Of a stretch of DNA of 50,490 bases, positions 1 to 6,918 are shown one piece after another. The stretch is from Lysobacterales bacterium (GTDB taxonomy: Bacteria; Pseudomonadota; Gammaproteobacteria; Xanthomonadales; SZUA-38): positions 1 to 50,490 of the forward strand of contig JASJDM010000043.1 of the NCBI GenBank assembly GCA_030065125.1, read 5' to 3'. The notes under the pieces are model-generated. The model saw only the letters and a program-made list of their open reading frames with translations. It was not told the DNA's origin and did not search any database. The position numbers and the translations under genes are program-made. Positions within the stretch are counted from its first letter, which is position 1. Each line of letters opens with the position of its first letter.

Positions 1-5
1 GGCAT

Positions 6-593
6 ATGACCATTCAAGAACTGGGCAGTCTGGGCGAATTCGTGGCAGCCATCGCCACGGTGGTCACGCTGATATATCTCGCCATCCAGATTCGACACAA
101 CACGACGGTGACCCAGGAACAGAATATGCGTGATCTGCTCCGGCAGTACGATTTCTGCACACCGGTTGTCGAGAACCCGGGTCTGGCGTCGCTGCTCAGG
201 CGCGGCCTGCAGGACTTCGGCGGAATGAACAAGGACGAACAGGCCAGATTTCACTTTTTCTGGCACCCGGTATTCCTGGAGCGGGAAGCCATGTGGCGGG
301 CCCACCGTAAAGGCCTTTTGGGTGATCAGGATTTGTACAGTGCCAATATCCAGGCGCTGGTGGCGGTGATCACCACCGAAGGAGGCGCCCAGTGGTGGGA
401 TATGGAGCAGACCGTGCTGTCACCCGAATTCGTGGGTGCCATTGCTGCGGAAATGAGAGTCGGCGACGCGGCAAAACCCATCACCGAACTGTGGCATTTC
501 CTGCAACCGGATCCGTCGGATTCCGGCAATGGTCACACTGCATCAGTCAGGGACGAGATATCCCGTGCCAGCAGCCAACGGCCATCAGATTGA
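6..593 (+). CDS. Membrane-anchored protein of unknown function
   Basis: A 195-residue protein that appears complete at the window edge. Residues 11-29 form one hydrophobic helix, followed directly by a basic/polar stretch and a soluble part rich in aromatic residues (HFFWHPVF at 83-90, a QWW further on). I recall many short, single-helix hypothetical proteins of this layout (a helix followed by R-x-N-T) in marine gammaproteobacteria, none with a known role. The topology suggests an inner-membrane anchor with a small soluble domain. Its last 61 bases overlap the convergent gene on the other strand. No partner gene is visible because the window begins here. Confidence 0.7.
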   Translation: MTIQELGSLGEFVAAIATVVTLIYLAIQIRHNTTVTQEQNMRDLLRQYDFCTPVVENPGLASLLRRGLQDFGGMNKDEQARFHFFWHPVFLEREAMWRAHRKGLLGDQDLYSANIQALVAVITTEGGAQWWDMEQTVLSPEFVGAIAAEMRVGDAAKPITELWHFLQPDPSDSGNGHTASVRDEISRASSQRPSD

Positions 594-922
594 CGCCTCA
601 GTATCGCGAGGTGCATTCCGCTTATGGATGAGGCTTCCGCCCCGGAGTTCGACGAAATCCTCGCGCGCTCCGATACCCGGGCAAACGCCAGCGGTCCAGA
701 GACTTCGACTTCAGCTACCTCGTAGTCCACGGTCTCAGAATGCCCATCCAGGAATGCGGCCATTGCCCGTTCGAGGGCACTGACACCCACAATGGGTAGC
801 GAACCTGGCGCCTTGACCATTACGTCAGGAGTGACGAGCGAGACCAGCGCGGCGACATTCCCATCTTCCATGGCCCGGTACCAGCATTCGAACAAGGTCC
901 GGATCGCCAGATCGTCTTCCAC
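533..922 (-). CDS. SnoaL-like/NTF2-fold protein
   Basis: About 129 residues from a GTG start at 922, which has a GGAG ribosome site 8 bases upstream. A longer reading frame reaches 1012, but its extra part contains promoter-like sequence (TATAGA) and adds nothing to the fold. The start LAIRTLFECWYRAMEDGN, the central LVTPDVMV and the C-terminal RRQSDGRWLLARD are the usual blocks of the SnoaL/DUF4440/SgcJ family. This cone-shaped alpha+beta fold is used by small isomerases, cyclases and binding proteins. The substrate cannot be inferred. It lies downstream of the BMC operon on the same strand, but a 235-base gap with a hairpin separates them, so it is probably a separate unit. Confidence 0.75.
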   Translation of the reverse strand: MEDDLAIRTLFECWYRAMEDGNVAALVSLVTPDVMVKAPGSLPIVGVSALERAMAAFLDGHSETVDYEVAEVEVSGPLAFARVSERARISSNSGAEASSISGMHLAILRRQSDGRWLLARDISSLTDAV

Positions 923-1067
923 TCTTCCTGCTCCATAGTGCCTTGAGCTGATGATTCTATAGCCAGTGAGCAGAAATGACCGTGTCACCGCAGTTCCGGC
1001 ACCCCCAATCAATCCGGATTCGGTGGGTTTGAGTTCGAAGCGTAAGGTGAGGTTTCACTGGCCGGCC

Positions 1068-1100
1068 ATGACGATGACGACGATGGCGCCGATGGCTTAA
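1068..1100 (+). other. Possible leader peptide MTMTTMAPMA
   Basis: A ten-codon frame (Met-Thr-Met-Thr-Thr-Met-Ala-Pro-Met-Ala, stop) ends 18 bases before a strong intrinsic-terminator hairpin. The layout resembles amino-acid-operon attenuators, with Thr and Met as the repeated codons. A GGTGAGG element lies about 15 bases upstream, farther than ideal. No biosynthetic gene follows on the plus strand, so it would be orphaned. It could equally be chance. Confidence 0.25.
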
Positions 1101-1117
1101 CCGGCTGTGATCAGGAG

Positions 1118-1140
1118 CCCCCGCTTCGACGGGGTTTTCT
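1118..1140 (+). terminator. Rho-independent terminator, plus-strand orientation
   Basis: CCCCG, a six-base CTTCGA loop and CGGGG are followed by TTTTCTTTT, a textbook intrinsic terminator read on the plus strand. It sits between the ends of two minus-strand units, so it would stop plus-strand transcription from entering the BMC operon antisense. On the minus strand the hairpin forms but has no U-run after it. Confidence 0.65.
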
Positions 1141-1157
1141 TTTGAACAGCAACGGTC

Positions 1158-1433
1158 TCAGCTCGGCTGGAGGTCCACGTCATCGACAATGCCGACAACC
1201 AGGGAACGCACCGGCGCGCTGGCGTCGCCGAGAATCTGTCGAGCCCCGTTACCCTCGTCCAGTATCAGGACTGTTTCGCCGTTGCCGGCACCGATGGCAT
1301 CCAGGGCGATGATGTAGCCGCCGGTCGGGTTACCGGCATGGTCCAGCCGCTCGGCCAGCAGCAGCCTGCGGCCTTCCACGATGCCGTGATGGATGGTGGA
1401 AACGACGCTGCCCGTGATTCGCCCCAGGATCAT
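1158..1433 (-). CDS. BMC-P (EutN/CcmL-type) shell vertex protein, copy 1
   Basis: A 91-residue protein beginning MILGRITGSVVST; a longer frame extends to 1595 but its extra part is Arg-rich and unrelated. The features of the EutN/CcmL (PF03319) pentamer family are clear: the N-terminal LGRITGSV strand, a central GGYIIALDAIGAGNGETVLIL (GAGNG turn), and the C-terminal VVGIVDDVDL. Such pentamers cap the vertices of icosahedral microcompartment shells. It is the last gene of the operon. Its ATG shares one base with the TGA of the preceding BMC-P gene (TGATG), which suggests translational coupling. It is one of three BMC-P genes in this operon. Confidence 0.93.
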   Translation of the reverse strand: MILGRITGSVVSTIHHGIVEGRRLLLAERLDHAGNPTGGYIIALDAIGAGNGETVLILDEGNGARQILGDASAPVRSLVVGIVDDVDLQPS

Positions 1434-1720
1434 CAGTCGGATTCCTGCGCGGGATCGAGCCGCACGTCGTCGACCAGGCCCACGATTGCATCGTCGACGG
1501 GAACAAACCAGGGCTCCAGCGTCAGCGCCGCCTCCCGGCTTGCCACCCAGTAAATCATCTGGCCCGGTCCGGCCATGCGGGTTCCGTCGGCGCATACCAG
1601 GGGTGTGCCTTTGGGCTCGCCGTCGCGGGTCAGGGGTTGAACCCAGAGCAGGGGCGTGGCGTTGAGCTCCTCCACCAGCACCGCGGGTACTACCGTCCCG
1701 ATTACCCGTCCCAGGAGCAT
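1433..1720 (-). CDS. BMC-P (EutN/CcmL-type) shell vertex protein, copy 2
   Basis: 95 residues from the ATG at 1720, chosen because AGGAGG lies four bases upstream and the family begins at MLLGRVIGTVV. The ending FVPVDDAIVGLVDDV and the internal YWVASREAAL match, from memory, the vertex pentamer of the Haliangium ochraceum shell. The usual GAG turn is replaced by MAGPGQM, as in that relative. The start lies inside the end of the upstream BMC-T gene (19-base overlap). Expected role: fivefold cap of the shell. The existence of three divergent pentamers suggests distinct vertices or interchangeable caps, which cannot be decided from sequence. Confidence 0.93.
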   Translation of the reverse strand: MLLGRVIGTVVPAVLVEELNATPLLWVQPLTRDGEPKGTPLVCADGTRMAGPGQMIYWVASREAALTLEPWFVPVDDAIVGLVDDVRLDPAQESD

Positions 1721-2346
1721 GCGACCTCCTCGGGATATTCCGCGCCGGACGGCTCGAACGGGGGGCACGGCCCGAACCGAGTGCCGTGCTGCAGTACCTC
1801 GCGCAGATCAGTATCGAGCCTGGGCAGCAGCGCCTGGGCCCGCACCTGGTTGCCGGCCCGCTCGGCGCACACCGCCAGGGCCGTTTCCGCGTCCGTCAGG
1901 TCGCCGCTCATCAGCGCCAGGGCATGCCCGCCCAGGTCGTCACCCAGGCGTATCTCGCACAGGATGACCGCGGTGCTTTTGATGGCAGCGTCCACTGCCG
2001 CCAGCAGTGCCGGGGACGAGCGGGTTTCGAACACGGCCAGGGCGTCGCCGCTGGCCTCCCGCCGGGTGCCCAGTACGGCGTCGTGCAGGTGCGGGTGTAC
2101 GTCGCCCAGGAATATCTCACCGGTGAGGCAATGCTGCACATTGCCCTGCTTGACGCCGATGGAATGCGCCTCTTCCGTGCTGGCCACGCTGCCGCCTACC
2201 AGGATGAGAAAACGCCCAGGATGAATCGAGCCACAGCGAAGCAACGCAATGGGTGCCCGCTTGATCATCAGGTCGCTGGCCTGGATGCCGGCGGCGATAT
2301 TCTCGAACTCCAGCAGTGCCAGGGCGCCGTGTCGTTTCTTTGGCAT
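1702..2346 (-). CDS. BMC-T tandem-domain shell protein (single-layer type)
   Basis: 214 residues made of two fused BMC domains. The first (about 8-95) contains LALLEFENIAAGIQASDLMIKRAP and the second (about 105-195) repeats the pattern as AVDAAIKSTAVILCEIRLGDDLGGHALALMSGDLTDAE. Fused domains form trimers that act as pseudohexamers in the facets and often carry larger pores or metal sites. From memory, the first domain resembles the H. ochraceum BMC-T1 protein (VADAALKRAPSLLL region). It starts five bases after the aldehyde dehydrogenase stop, and its end overlaps the next BMC-P gene. Two T-type proteins occur in the operon; this is the more PduT/T1-like of the two. Confidence 0.9.
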   Translation of the reverse strand: MPKKRHGALALLEFENIAAGIQASDLMIKRAPIALLRCGSIHPGRFLILVGGSVASTEEAHSIGVKQGNVQHCLTGEIFLGDVHPHLHDAVLGTRREASGDALAVFETRSSPALLAAVDAAIKSTAVILCEIRLGDDLGGHALALMSGDLTDAETALAVCAERAGNQVRAQALLPRLDTDLREVLQHGTRFGPCPPFEPSGAEYPEEVACSWDG

Positions 2347-2351
2347 GGGGC

Positions 2352-3872
2352 TTAGACGATGCGGAAATGATCAACCAGGACACAGCGGCGCAGGCGGCTG
2401 AAAGCGACGGGACCGGTGAGTCCCTCACCGGTGGGGCTGGCAATGGTGAAGCTGCAGTGGCCCTCGCCACCCTCACCCAACCCGGAATAGAACGGCCCGT
2501 TCTTGGTAAAGATACTGGTGTTGATGGTCCGCGCCATCTTGCTCAGGGCCTCGATATCACGTGAGTACATACCGGCGGAATGCCCGTAGCCGTGCTCAGC
2601 CTGTTTGGCCAATGCGATGCCCCGGTCCACGTCGGGTACCGCCGTGACCGGCAATACCGGCATCATCTGTTCGGTCCATACCAGCGGGTGATCATTGGAC
2701 ACCCGCGCCACCAGCAGGGGTGGGTCACCCGGACAGGGAATGCCCGCTCTGGCCAGTATCTCCCCGGCGTTTTTGCCGATGAGGTCTTTTTCCACCACGG
2801 CAGACTGACCAGGGCCGCGATACTCCTTGAAGATGGTTTGCTCGACTTTTTTCAGCTCTCGCTCGTTCAGTATGTAGGCGCCGTGCTGATGCATGGCGCC
2901 GACAAGTTTGGAGACGATGCTTTCCACCGCGATGACTTCCTTTTCGTCGGTGCAGACGATGTTGTTGTCGAATGAAGCGCCGGCAACAATGCCGCGACCT
3001 GCCAGTTCCAGGTCAGCCGTTGTATCCACCACAACCGGTGGGTTCCCGGGGCCTGCGCATATGGCGCGTTTGCCGCTGGTCATGGCCTGGCGAACCACGC
3101 CGCTGCCGCCGGTGACTGCCAGGATGCGCACGCCTTTGTGGGTCATCAGCGCCTGGGCGGATTCGATGGTGGGCTGGGCCACGGCGGTGACCAGATTGCT
3201 GGGTCCACCGGCTTCGACTATGACCCGGTGCAGCAGCCGGATGTTTTTTGCTGAGCATTCCCTGGCGTTGGGATGGGTGTTGAAGACGATGCTGTTGCCC
3301 GCCGAAAGCATGGCGATGGTGTTGCAGATAATGGTGGAAGTCGGGTTGGTGGTGGGCGTAATGGCGCCAATGACGCCATAGGGCGCGTACTCGGTGAGCG
3401 TCAGGCCATTGTCCCCGGTCACCGCGTGGGGCGTCAGCACCTCAGGCCCCTGGGTTTTGCGGGTGACGAGGCGGTTCTTGATGGTCTTGTGTTCCACCCG
3501 TCCCAGCCCGGTTTCCCGTTGGGCAGCCCGGGCCAGGTCTTCGGCGTGGTCCAGCATGGAGTCGCGAATGGCCGCGATGATGTTTTTGCGGCTCTCCAGG
3601 GACATACCGTCGAACTCCTGGAACGCCGTGCGCGCGGCCGCAACCGCGTCATCAACGGTGGCGAAGATGCCTTCACCTAATGTGGCGGGTTGGGTTGTGG
3701 CCTGGGCGATTGGCTGGATGAGCGGCCGGGCCGAGGCGACGTTTGGGGAGGTTGCCGGTGCGCGGGAGACCGCGGGGGCCGGCCCACCCGTGAGGCGCTG
3801 GGCCAGTCGGCTGGCGATGAGGTCGACCTGCTGGTCGGAAAGAAGCGCGGCGCCCCCGTCCGGTCGGTTCAT
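2352..3872 (-). CDS. BMC-associated CoA-acylating aldehyde dehydrogenase (EutE/PduP-like)
   Basis: 506 residues. The family oxidises a short aldehyde to its acyl-CoA with NAD+. The catalytic Cys is in NNIVCTDEKEV (Cys307), with the nucleotide-binding region PTTNPTST (173-180) and VTGGSGVV (253-260). Residues 10-27 (LLSDQQVDLIASRLAQRL) form an amphipathic helix followed by a long Ala/Pro linker (30-65), the usual form of an encapsulation peptide that attaches cargo to the shell. Its ATG shares one base with the stop of the upstream BMC-P gene. In this operon its likely substrate is acetaldehyde released by DeoC. No acyl-CoA-consuming enzyme is nearby. Confidence 0.93.
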   Translation of the reverse strand: MNRPDGGAALLSDQQVDLIASRLAQRLTGGPAPAVSRAPATSPNVASARPLIQPIAQATTQPATLGEGIFATVDDAVAAARTAFQEFDGMSLESRKNIIAAIRDSMLDHAEDLARAAQRETGLGRVEHKTIKNRLVTRKTQGPEVLTPHAVTGDNGLTLTEYAPYGVIGAITPTTNPTSTIICNTIAMLSAGNSIVFNTHPNARECSAKNIRLLHRVIVEAGGPSNLVTAVAQPTIESAQALMTHKGVRILAVTGGSGVVRQAMTSGKRAICAGPGNPPVVVDTTADLELAGRGIVAGASFDNNIVCTDEKEVIAVESIVSKLVGAMHQHGAYILNERELKKVEQTIFKEYRGPGQSAVVEKDLIGKNAGEILARAGIPCPGDPPLLVARVSNDHPLVWTEQMMPVLPVTAVPDVDRGIALAKQAEHGYGHSAGMYSRDIEALSKMARTINTSIFTKNGPFYSGLGEGGEGHCSFTIASPTGEGLTGPVAFSRLRRCVLVDHFRIV

Positions 3873-4171
3873 CAGTCAGACTCCCCCTTGCGGTATTTTT
3901 CCTGGCCGTCGATTTCCCAGCTGTCCACAATAGCCATGACCACCGCATCAACCGGCTTGTTGTCGGTGGCGGCGGTTTGCCGGGCCGAGGAGCCGCTGGC
4001 GAACAGCACCATTTCGCCAACACCTGCGCCCACCGCATCCACGGCCACCACGGATCCTCCGGCGGGTTTGTTATCGGGTCCCCATTCGCCCAGCATCAGG
4101 AAGCGGAACCCTTCCAGCTTCGCTTCCTTTTCGGTGGCGACCAGCGTACCCAGGACTTTTGCGAGTTTCAC
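3872..4171 (-). CDS. BMC-P (EutN/CcmL-type) shell vertex protein, copy 3
   Basis: 99 residues from a GTG start (VKLAKVLGTLVATEK). The typical blocks are present: N-terminal LAKVLGTLVAT, central GGSVVAVDAVGAGVGEMVLFASGSSAR (including the GAGVGE turn), and C-terminal VVMAIVDSWEID. This is the most canonical of the three pentamer proteins. It follows the BMC-H gene by 22 bases and overlaps the aldehyde dehydrogenase start by one base. Role: shell vertex. Confidence 0.93.
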   Translation of the reverse strand: MKLAKVLGTLVATEKEAKLEGFRFLMLGEWGPDNKPAGGSVVAVDAVGAGVGEMVLFASGSSARQTAATDNKPVDAVVMAIVDSWEIDGQEKYRKGESD

Positions 4172-4193
4172 GACGGTTCCGCCCGAGCGGCCG

Positions 4194-4490
4194 TTACTTG
4201 TCGCCGGCGTCGCCGCCGCGACCCAGCGGTATCACCTCGTCCACGCCGGCGTGGGGACGGGCAATGACGTGCACGGCAACCACGTCGCCCACGCGGGCGC
4301 CGGCGGTGCGTCCCGCGTCACAGGCAGCCCGGACGGCGGCGACGTCACCGCGCACCACGGCGGTAGTGAATCCGCCGCCGGTCTTCTCATAACTCACCAA
4401 TTCCACCCTGGCAGCTTTGACCATCGCATCGGCCGCCTCCACCATGGCCGGGAAACTCCGGCATTCAATCATTCCTAAAGCATCTGACAT
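4194..4490 (-). CDS. BMC-H hexameric shell protein
   Basis: 98 residues, one BMC domain (PF00936). The MSDALGMIECRSFPAMVEAADAM opening and the VELVSYEKTGGGF pore loop (Gly38-40 line the central pore) are diagnostic. The sequence is strikingly close, from memory, to the H. ochraceum BMC-H, including VVRGDVAAV and VVAVHVIARPH. It forms hexamers that tile the facets. It is the only BMC-H in the window, so with two BMC-T and three BMC-P proteins it makes a minimal but complete set of shell classes. A 70-base gap separates it from the upstream BMC-T gene. Confidence 0.95.
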   Translation of the reverse strand: MSDALGMIECRSFPAMVEAADAMVKAARVELVSYEKTGGGFTTAVVRGDVAAVRAACDAGRTAGARVGDVVAVHVIARPHAGVDEVIPLGRGGDAGDK

Positions 4491-4560
4491 CGCTTTGCTC
4501 CTCGCGAATCGGGCGTACTGCCCGGGTTGTCAATTCAACTCGGTAACCGTTGATCAGGAC

Positions 4561-5184
4561 CTAGCTTTTAGTGGTTTTGCCGGTCACCGCCTTGATGGCC
4601 TGGGAGGCCGCCTCCTGGGCAACCACCACGTCTTTCTCCTCTCCGCCGATATAGACGCGACCGAAACTGCCCACCGCCCGGACCTCCAGGATGTTGATAT
4701 CCGCGGCCTTCTCGGCCTCGTTGGCAGCCAACGCCGCGTAGCCCGCCGGCTCCACTTCCAGCACAAACAGGGTCTGGCCCGCCAGGATCATGTTGCCGTG
4801 CCGAAAACGGTTGATGAGCATGGTCTGGGTGTCTTCCAGGTTTCGTACCACCTGGTTGGAGACCACACGGGGCTTGTGCCGGTCGGTTTCCTCAAGCTCG
4901 AGGGCATCGAGGATCGCCTGGCCCGCCTGCCTGACATCGGCCTGGCTGTCCGAGTGAATCTCCAGCATGCCGTAGTGTCGCTCCACGATCTGCATGCCCG
5001 GCGTCACGTCGGTGGATTTCAAAGCCACGTCGGTGATGTGGTTGATGGCCATGCCGGGGGCGATTTCAACGAACAGGCTGGCCTGCCCCACCTTGGGCAG
5101 ATAACCCTTGGAGATCGTTGCCTGGAACGAGGCGAACTGGGGTTGCAGGGAGTCCAGGAAAACGTAGGTTCTCAGATCGACCAT
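4561..5184 (-). CDS. BMC-T tandem-domain shell protein (double-stacked type)
   Basis: 207 residues. LRTYVFLDSLQPQFASF, PGQASLFVEIAPGMAINHITDVALK and the second-domain AGQTLFVLEVEPAGYAALAANEAEKAADI match, from memory, the double-stacked BMC-T2/T3 proteins of H. ochraceum. Those trimers pair face to face and have gated pores thought to pass larger metabolites such as cofactors or sugar phosphates. The two BMC domains occupy about residues 1-100 and 105-205. The gene follows the fused RpiB-DeoC gene by 11 bases, so shell and core enzyme are made together. Confidence 0.9.
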   Translation of the reverse strand: MVDLRTYVFLDSLQPQFASFQATISKGYLPKVGQASLFVEIAPGMAINHITDVALKSTDVTPGMQIVERHYGMLEIHSDSQADVRQAGQAILDALELEETDRHKPRVVSNQVVRNLEDTQTMLINRFRHGNMILAGQTLFVLEVEPAGYAALAANEAEKAADINILEVRAVGSFGRVYIGGEEKDVVVAQEAASQAIKAVTGKTTKS

Positions 5185-5195
5185 GGTTCAGCTCC

Positions 5196-6545
5196 TCAGG
5201 CGCTCACACTGGTTTGTATTGCTTCCTGCACGATGCCGATACTGGCGCTCGCGCCCAGGCGGGTTGCGCCCGCCTCGATCATCGCTTTGGCATCGCTGTA
5301 GGAGCTGATGCCGCCCGAGGCTTTAACCTCCATGCCGGCACCGCGAACCACTTCGGCCATCAGCGCCACGTCGCTCACGGTTGCCCCACCCGTTGAAAAG
5401 CCGGTGGATGTCTTGACGAAGTGGGCGCGCGCCTGCTTTGCCAGTTCCGATGCCCGGCGCTTCTCATCGTCGGTCAGCAGGGCCGTCTCCAGGATGACCT
5501 TGCAGACGGCGTTGCCGTCGACGCAGTCTTCCACCACGGCCCGGATATCTTTCAGCACCAGCGCGTCGTTGCCGCTCTTCAGGGCGCCGATGTTGATCAC
5601 CATGTCGATCTCGCGGGCGCCGTTGCGAATGGCGCGGCGCGCCTCCATGGCTTTGATCTCAGGTTCATTGGCACCCAGGGGAAATCCAACGACGGTGCAG
5701 GTAAGCACGTCGGTGCCGCGCAGAAGTTCAGACGCCAGCCGCACCCAGGTCGGATTCACACAAACCGAGCGGAAGTTGTACTCCCGGGCCTCGGCACAGA
5801 GGTTGCGGATCTGCTCTTCGGTGGCCTGGGGCTTCAGGATGGTGTGGTCGATATAGCGGGCAAGGTCTCCGGGGATGTCCCCGGGCCTCTCGGCCGGTGA
5901 GACCGTTGTCAGTCCAGTGGCGCCAAGGCGGACAAACTCCCGTGCCGCCTCGGGGTCGTCACCGATGCGGGGAGCCGAGGTCGGGCCGCTGGCCAGCGGT
6001 CCGATGATCTGCTCGAGACGGGTGACCACCCGGTCAATATCCTGCTCGGTCCACTCCAGTTCACCGGGCACCGCCGCCATCGGCCGTGCAGGCGCTCCGG
6101 AGGCAGCAAACCCGGAGTCCGAAAACATCGCAACGCGCTGGCGATGGCGGGGTTCAGTGCAGTCCGTGGCCAGCCACAGGTCAACAATCTGCTTTGCCAG
6201 GCCGGCGCCAATCAGTCCAGCGCCCAGGGTCAGTACGTTGGCATCGTTATGTTCCCGGCTGTTGCGGGCACTGGACAGGTCGTAGGCCAGGGCCGCCCGA
6301 ACGCCGGGGACCTTGTTGGCGACCATACAGGATCCGATACCCGCGCCATCGATCATAATGCCAAGGTCGGCACTGCCCCGTGACACGGCGTCGGCCACCG
6401 CCCGGGCAAACACCGGATAATCCACTGCTTTGTTTGATGAAGTACCAAGGTCTTCAACAGCGTGTCCAGCGCTCCGAAGGTGTCCGGCGAGCGCGTTCTT
6501 CAGTTCAAATCCGCCGTGATCGGCGCCGATGGCAATGCGTTTCAT
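5196..6545 (-). CDS. rpiB-deoC: RpiB-DeoC fusion: sugar-phosphate isomerase-like domain plus deoxyribose-phosphate aldolase
   Basis: 449 residues from the ATG at 6545, which overlaps the regulator stop as ATGA; a GTG two codons earlier is possible. Residues 1-145 are an RpiB/LacAB fold: DHGGFELK, Asp10-His11, REHNDANVL and RHRQRV are kept, but the catalytic Cys66 of E. coli RpiB aligns to Asp66 (IMIDGAGIG). Residues about 225-449 are class I DeoC: Asp314 (EIDMVIN), Schiff-base Lys378 (VKTSTGF) and Lys408 (VKASGGIS) are all present, so the aldolase should be active. It would split deoxyribose 5-phosphate into acetaldehyde and glyceraldehyde 3-phosphate. The linker holds an amphipathic helix (about 166-182) like an encapsulation peptide. 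The substrate of the RpiB half is uncertain. Confidence 0.93.
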   Translation of the reverse strand: MKRIAIGADHGGFELKNALAGHLRSAGHAVEDLGTSSNKAVDYPVFARAVADAVSRGSADLGIMIDGAGIGSCMVANKVPGVRAALAYDLSSARNSREHNDANVLTLGAGLIGAGLAKQIVDLWLATDCTEPRHRQRVAMFSDSGFAASGAPARPMAAVPGELEWTEQDIDRVVTRLEQIIGPLASGPTSAPRIGDDPEAAREFVRLGATGLTTVSPAERPGDIPGDLARYIDHTILKPQATEEQIRNLCAEAREYNFRSVCVNPTWVRLASELLRGTDVLTCTVVGFPLGANEPEIKAMEARRAIRNGAREIDMVINIGALKSGNDALVLKDIRAVVEDCVDGNAVCKVILETALLTDDEKRRASELAKQARAHFVKTSTGFSTGGATVSDVALMAEVVRGAGMEVKASGGISSYSDAKAMIEAGATRLGASASIGIVQEAIQTSVSA

Positions 6546-6895
6546 GCCCACACCGCCGAATCGTCCGGCCGCTCAGCGCGGGCAGCGGGCCGTTTGGTGC
6601 TGGTTCCGGCCTCCAGGACCTTCTGTAACTTCATAACGTAAAGCCTAAGGCGCTCCAGCCCCAAATCCGTGATCCGGAACTCGGTCAGAGAGCGCTTACC
6701 TTTCTTCACCTTGTTGATACTGATATAGCCTGCATCGGCCAACTTGCGGGTCTGCACGTGCAAATTGCCGTCAGACAAGCTAGTTGCCGCCTTCATCTCA
6801 GAAAACGAGACCGGTTGCCCCGGAACCAGGGTCGCCAGGATGCCCAGGCGACAGGGAGCGCTGATAATCTCGTCGAATTTAAGATTCAAAGCCAC
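6542..6895 (-). CDS. Winged-helix transcriptional regulator of the BMC operon
   Basis: 117 residues from a GTG at 6895 (VALNLKFDEI); an in-frame TTG at 6946 would add 17 residues, but that stretch coincides with promoter elements. The domain is of the short MarR/ArsR-like winged-helix type (HTH_34, PF13601): APCRLGILATLV, then FSEMKAATSLSDGNLHVQTRKLADAGYI (recognition helix DGNLHVQTRKL), then the wing KKGKRSLTEFRIT and the final helix GLERLRLYVMKLQKVL. No ligand domain is visible, so the effector may bind at the dimer interface. It is the first gene of the operon, overlaps the fusion gene by four bases, and is preceded by two related palindromes, so autoregulation is likely. Confidence 0.85.
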   Translation of the reverse strand: MALNLKFDEIISAPCRLGILATLVPGQPVSFSEMKAATSLSDGNLHVQTRKLADAGYISINKVKKGKRSLTEFRITDLGLERLRLYVMKLQKVLEAGTSTKRPAARAERPDDSAVWA

Positions 6896-6900
6896 AATTA

Positions 6901-6918
6901 ACTTTATGATGCAAAGTA
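6901..6918. promoter_or_regulatory. Candidate operator O1 of the BMC regulator
   Basis: The 18-base element ACTTTATGATGCAAAGTA is an imperfect palindrome (ACTTT/AAAGT arms). It matches 14 of 18 positions of a second element 72 bases upstream. It overlaps the -10 box of the operon promoter, so a bound repressor would block RNA polymerase. Confidence 0.55.

Noticed and set aside
1158..5184. CcmL-like and BMC-H genes as a carboxysome
   Set aside because: There is no RuBisCO, CsoS2 or CcmM, or carbonic anhydrase; the enzymes are an aldehyde dehydrogenase and RpiB-DeoC, which fit an aldehyde or sugar-phosphate compartment.
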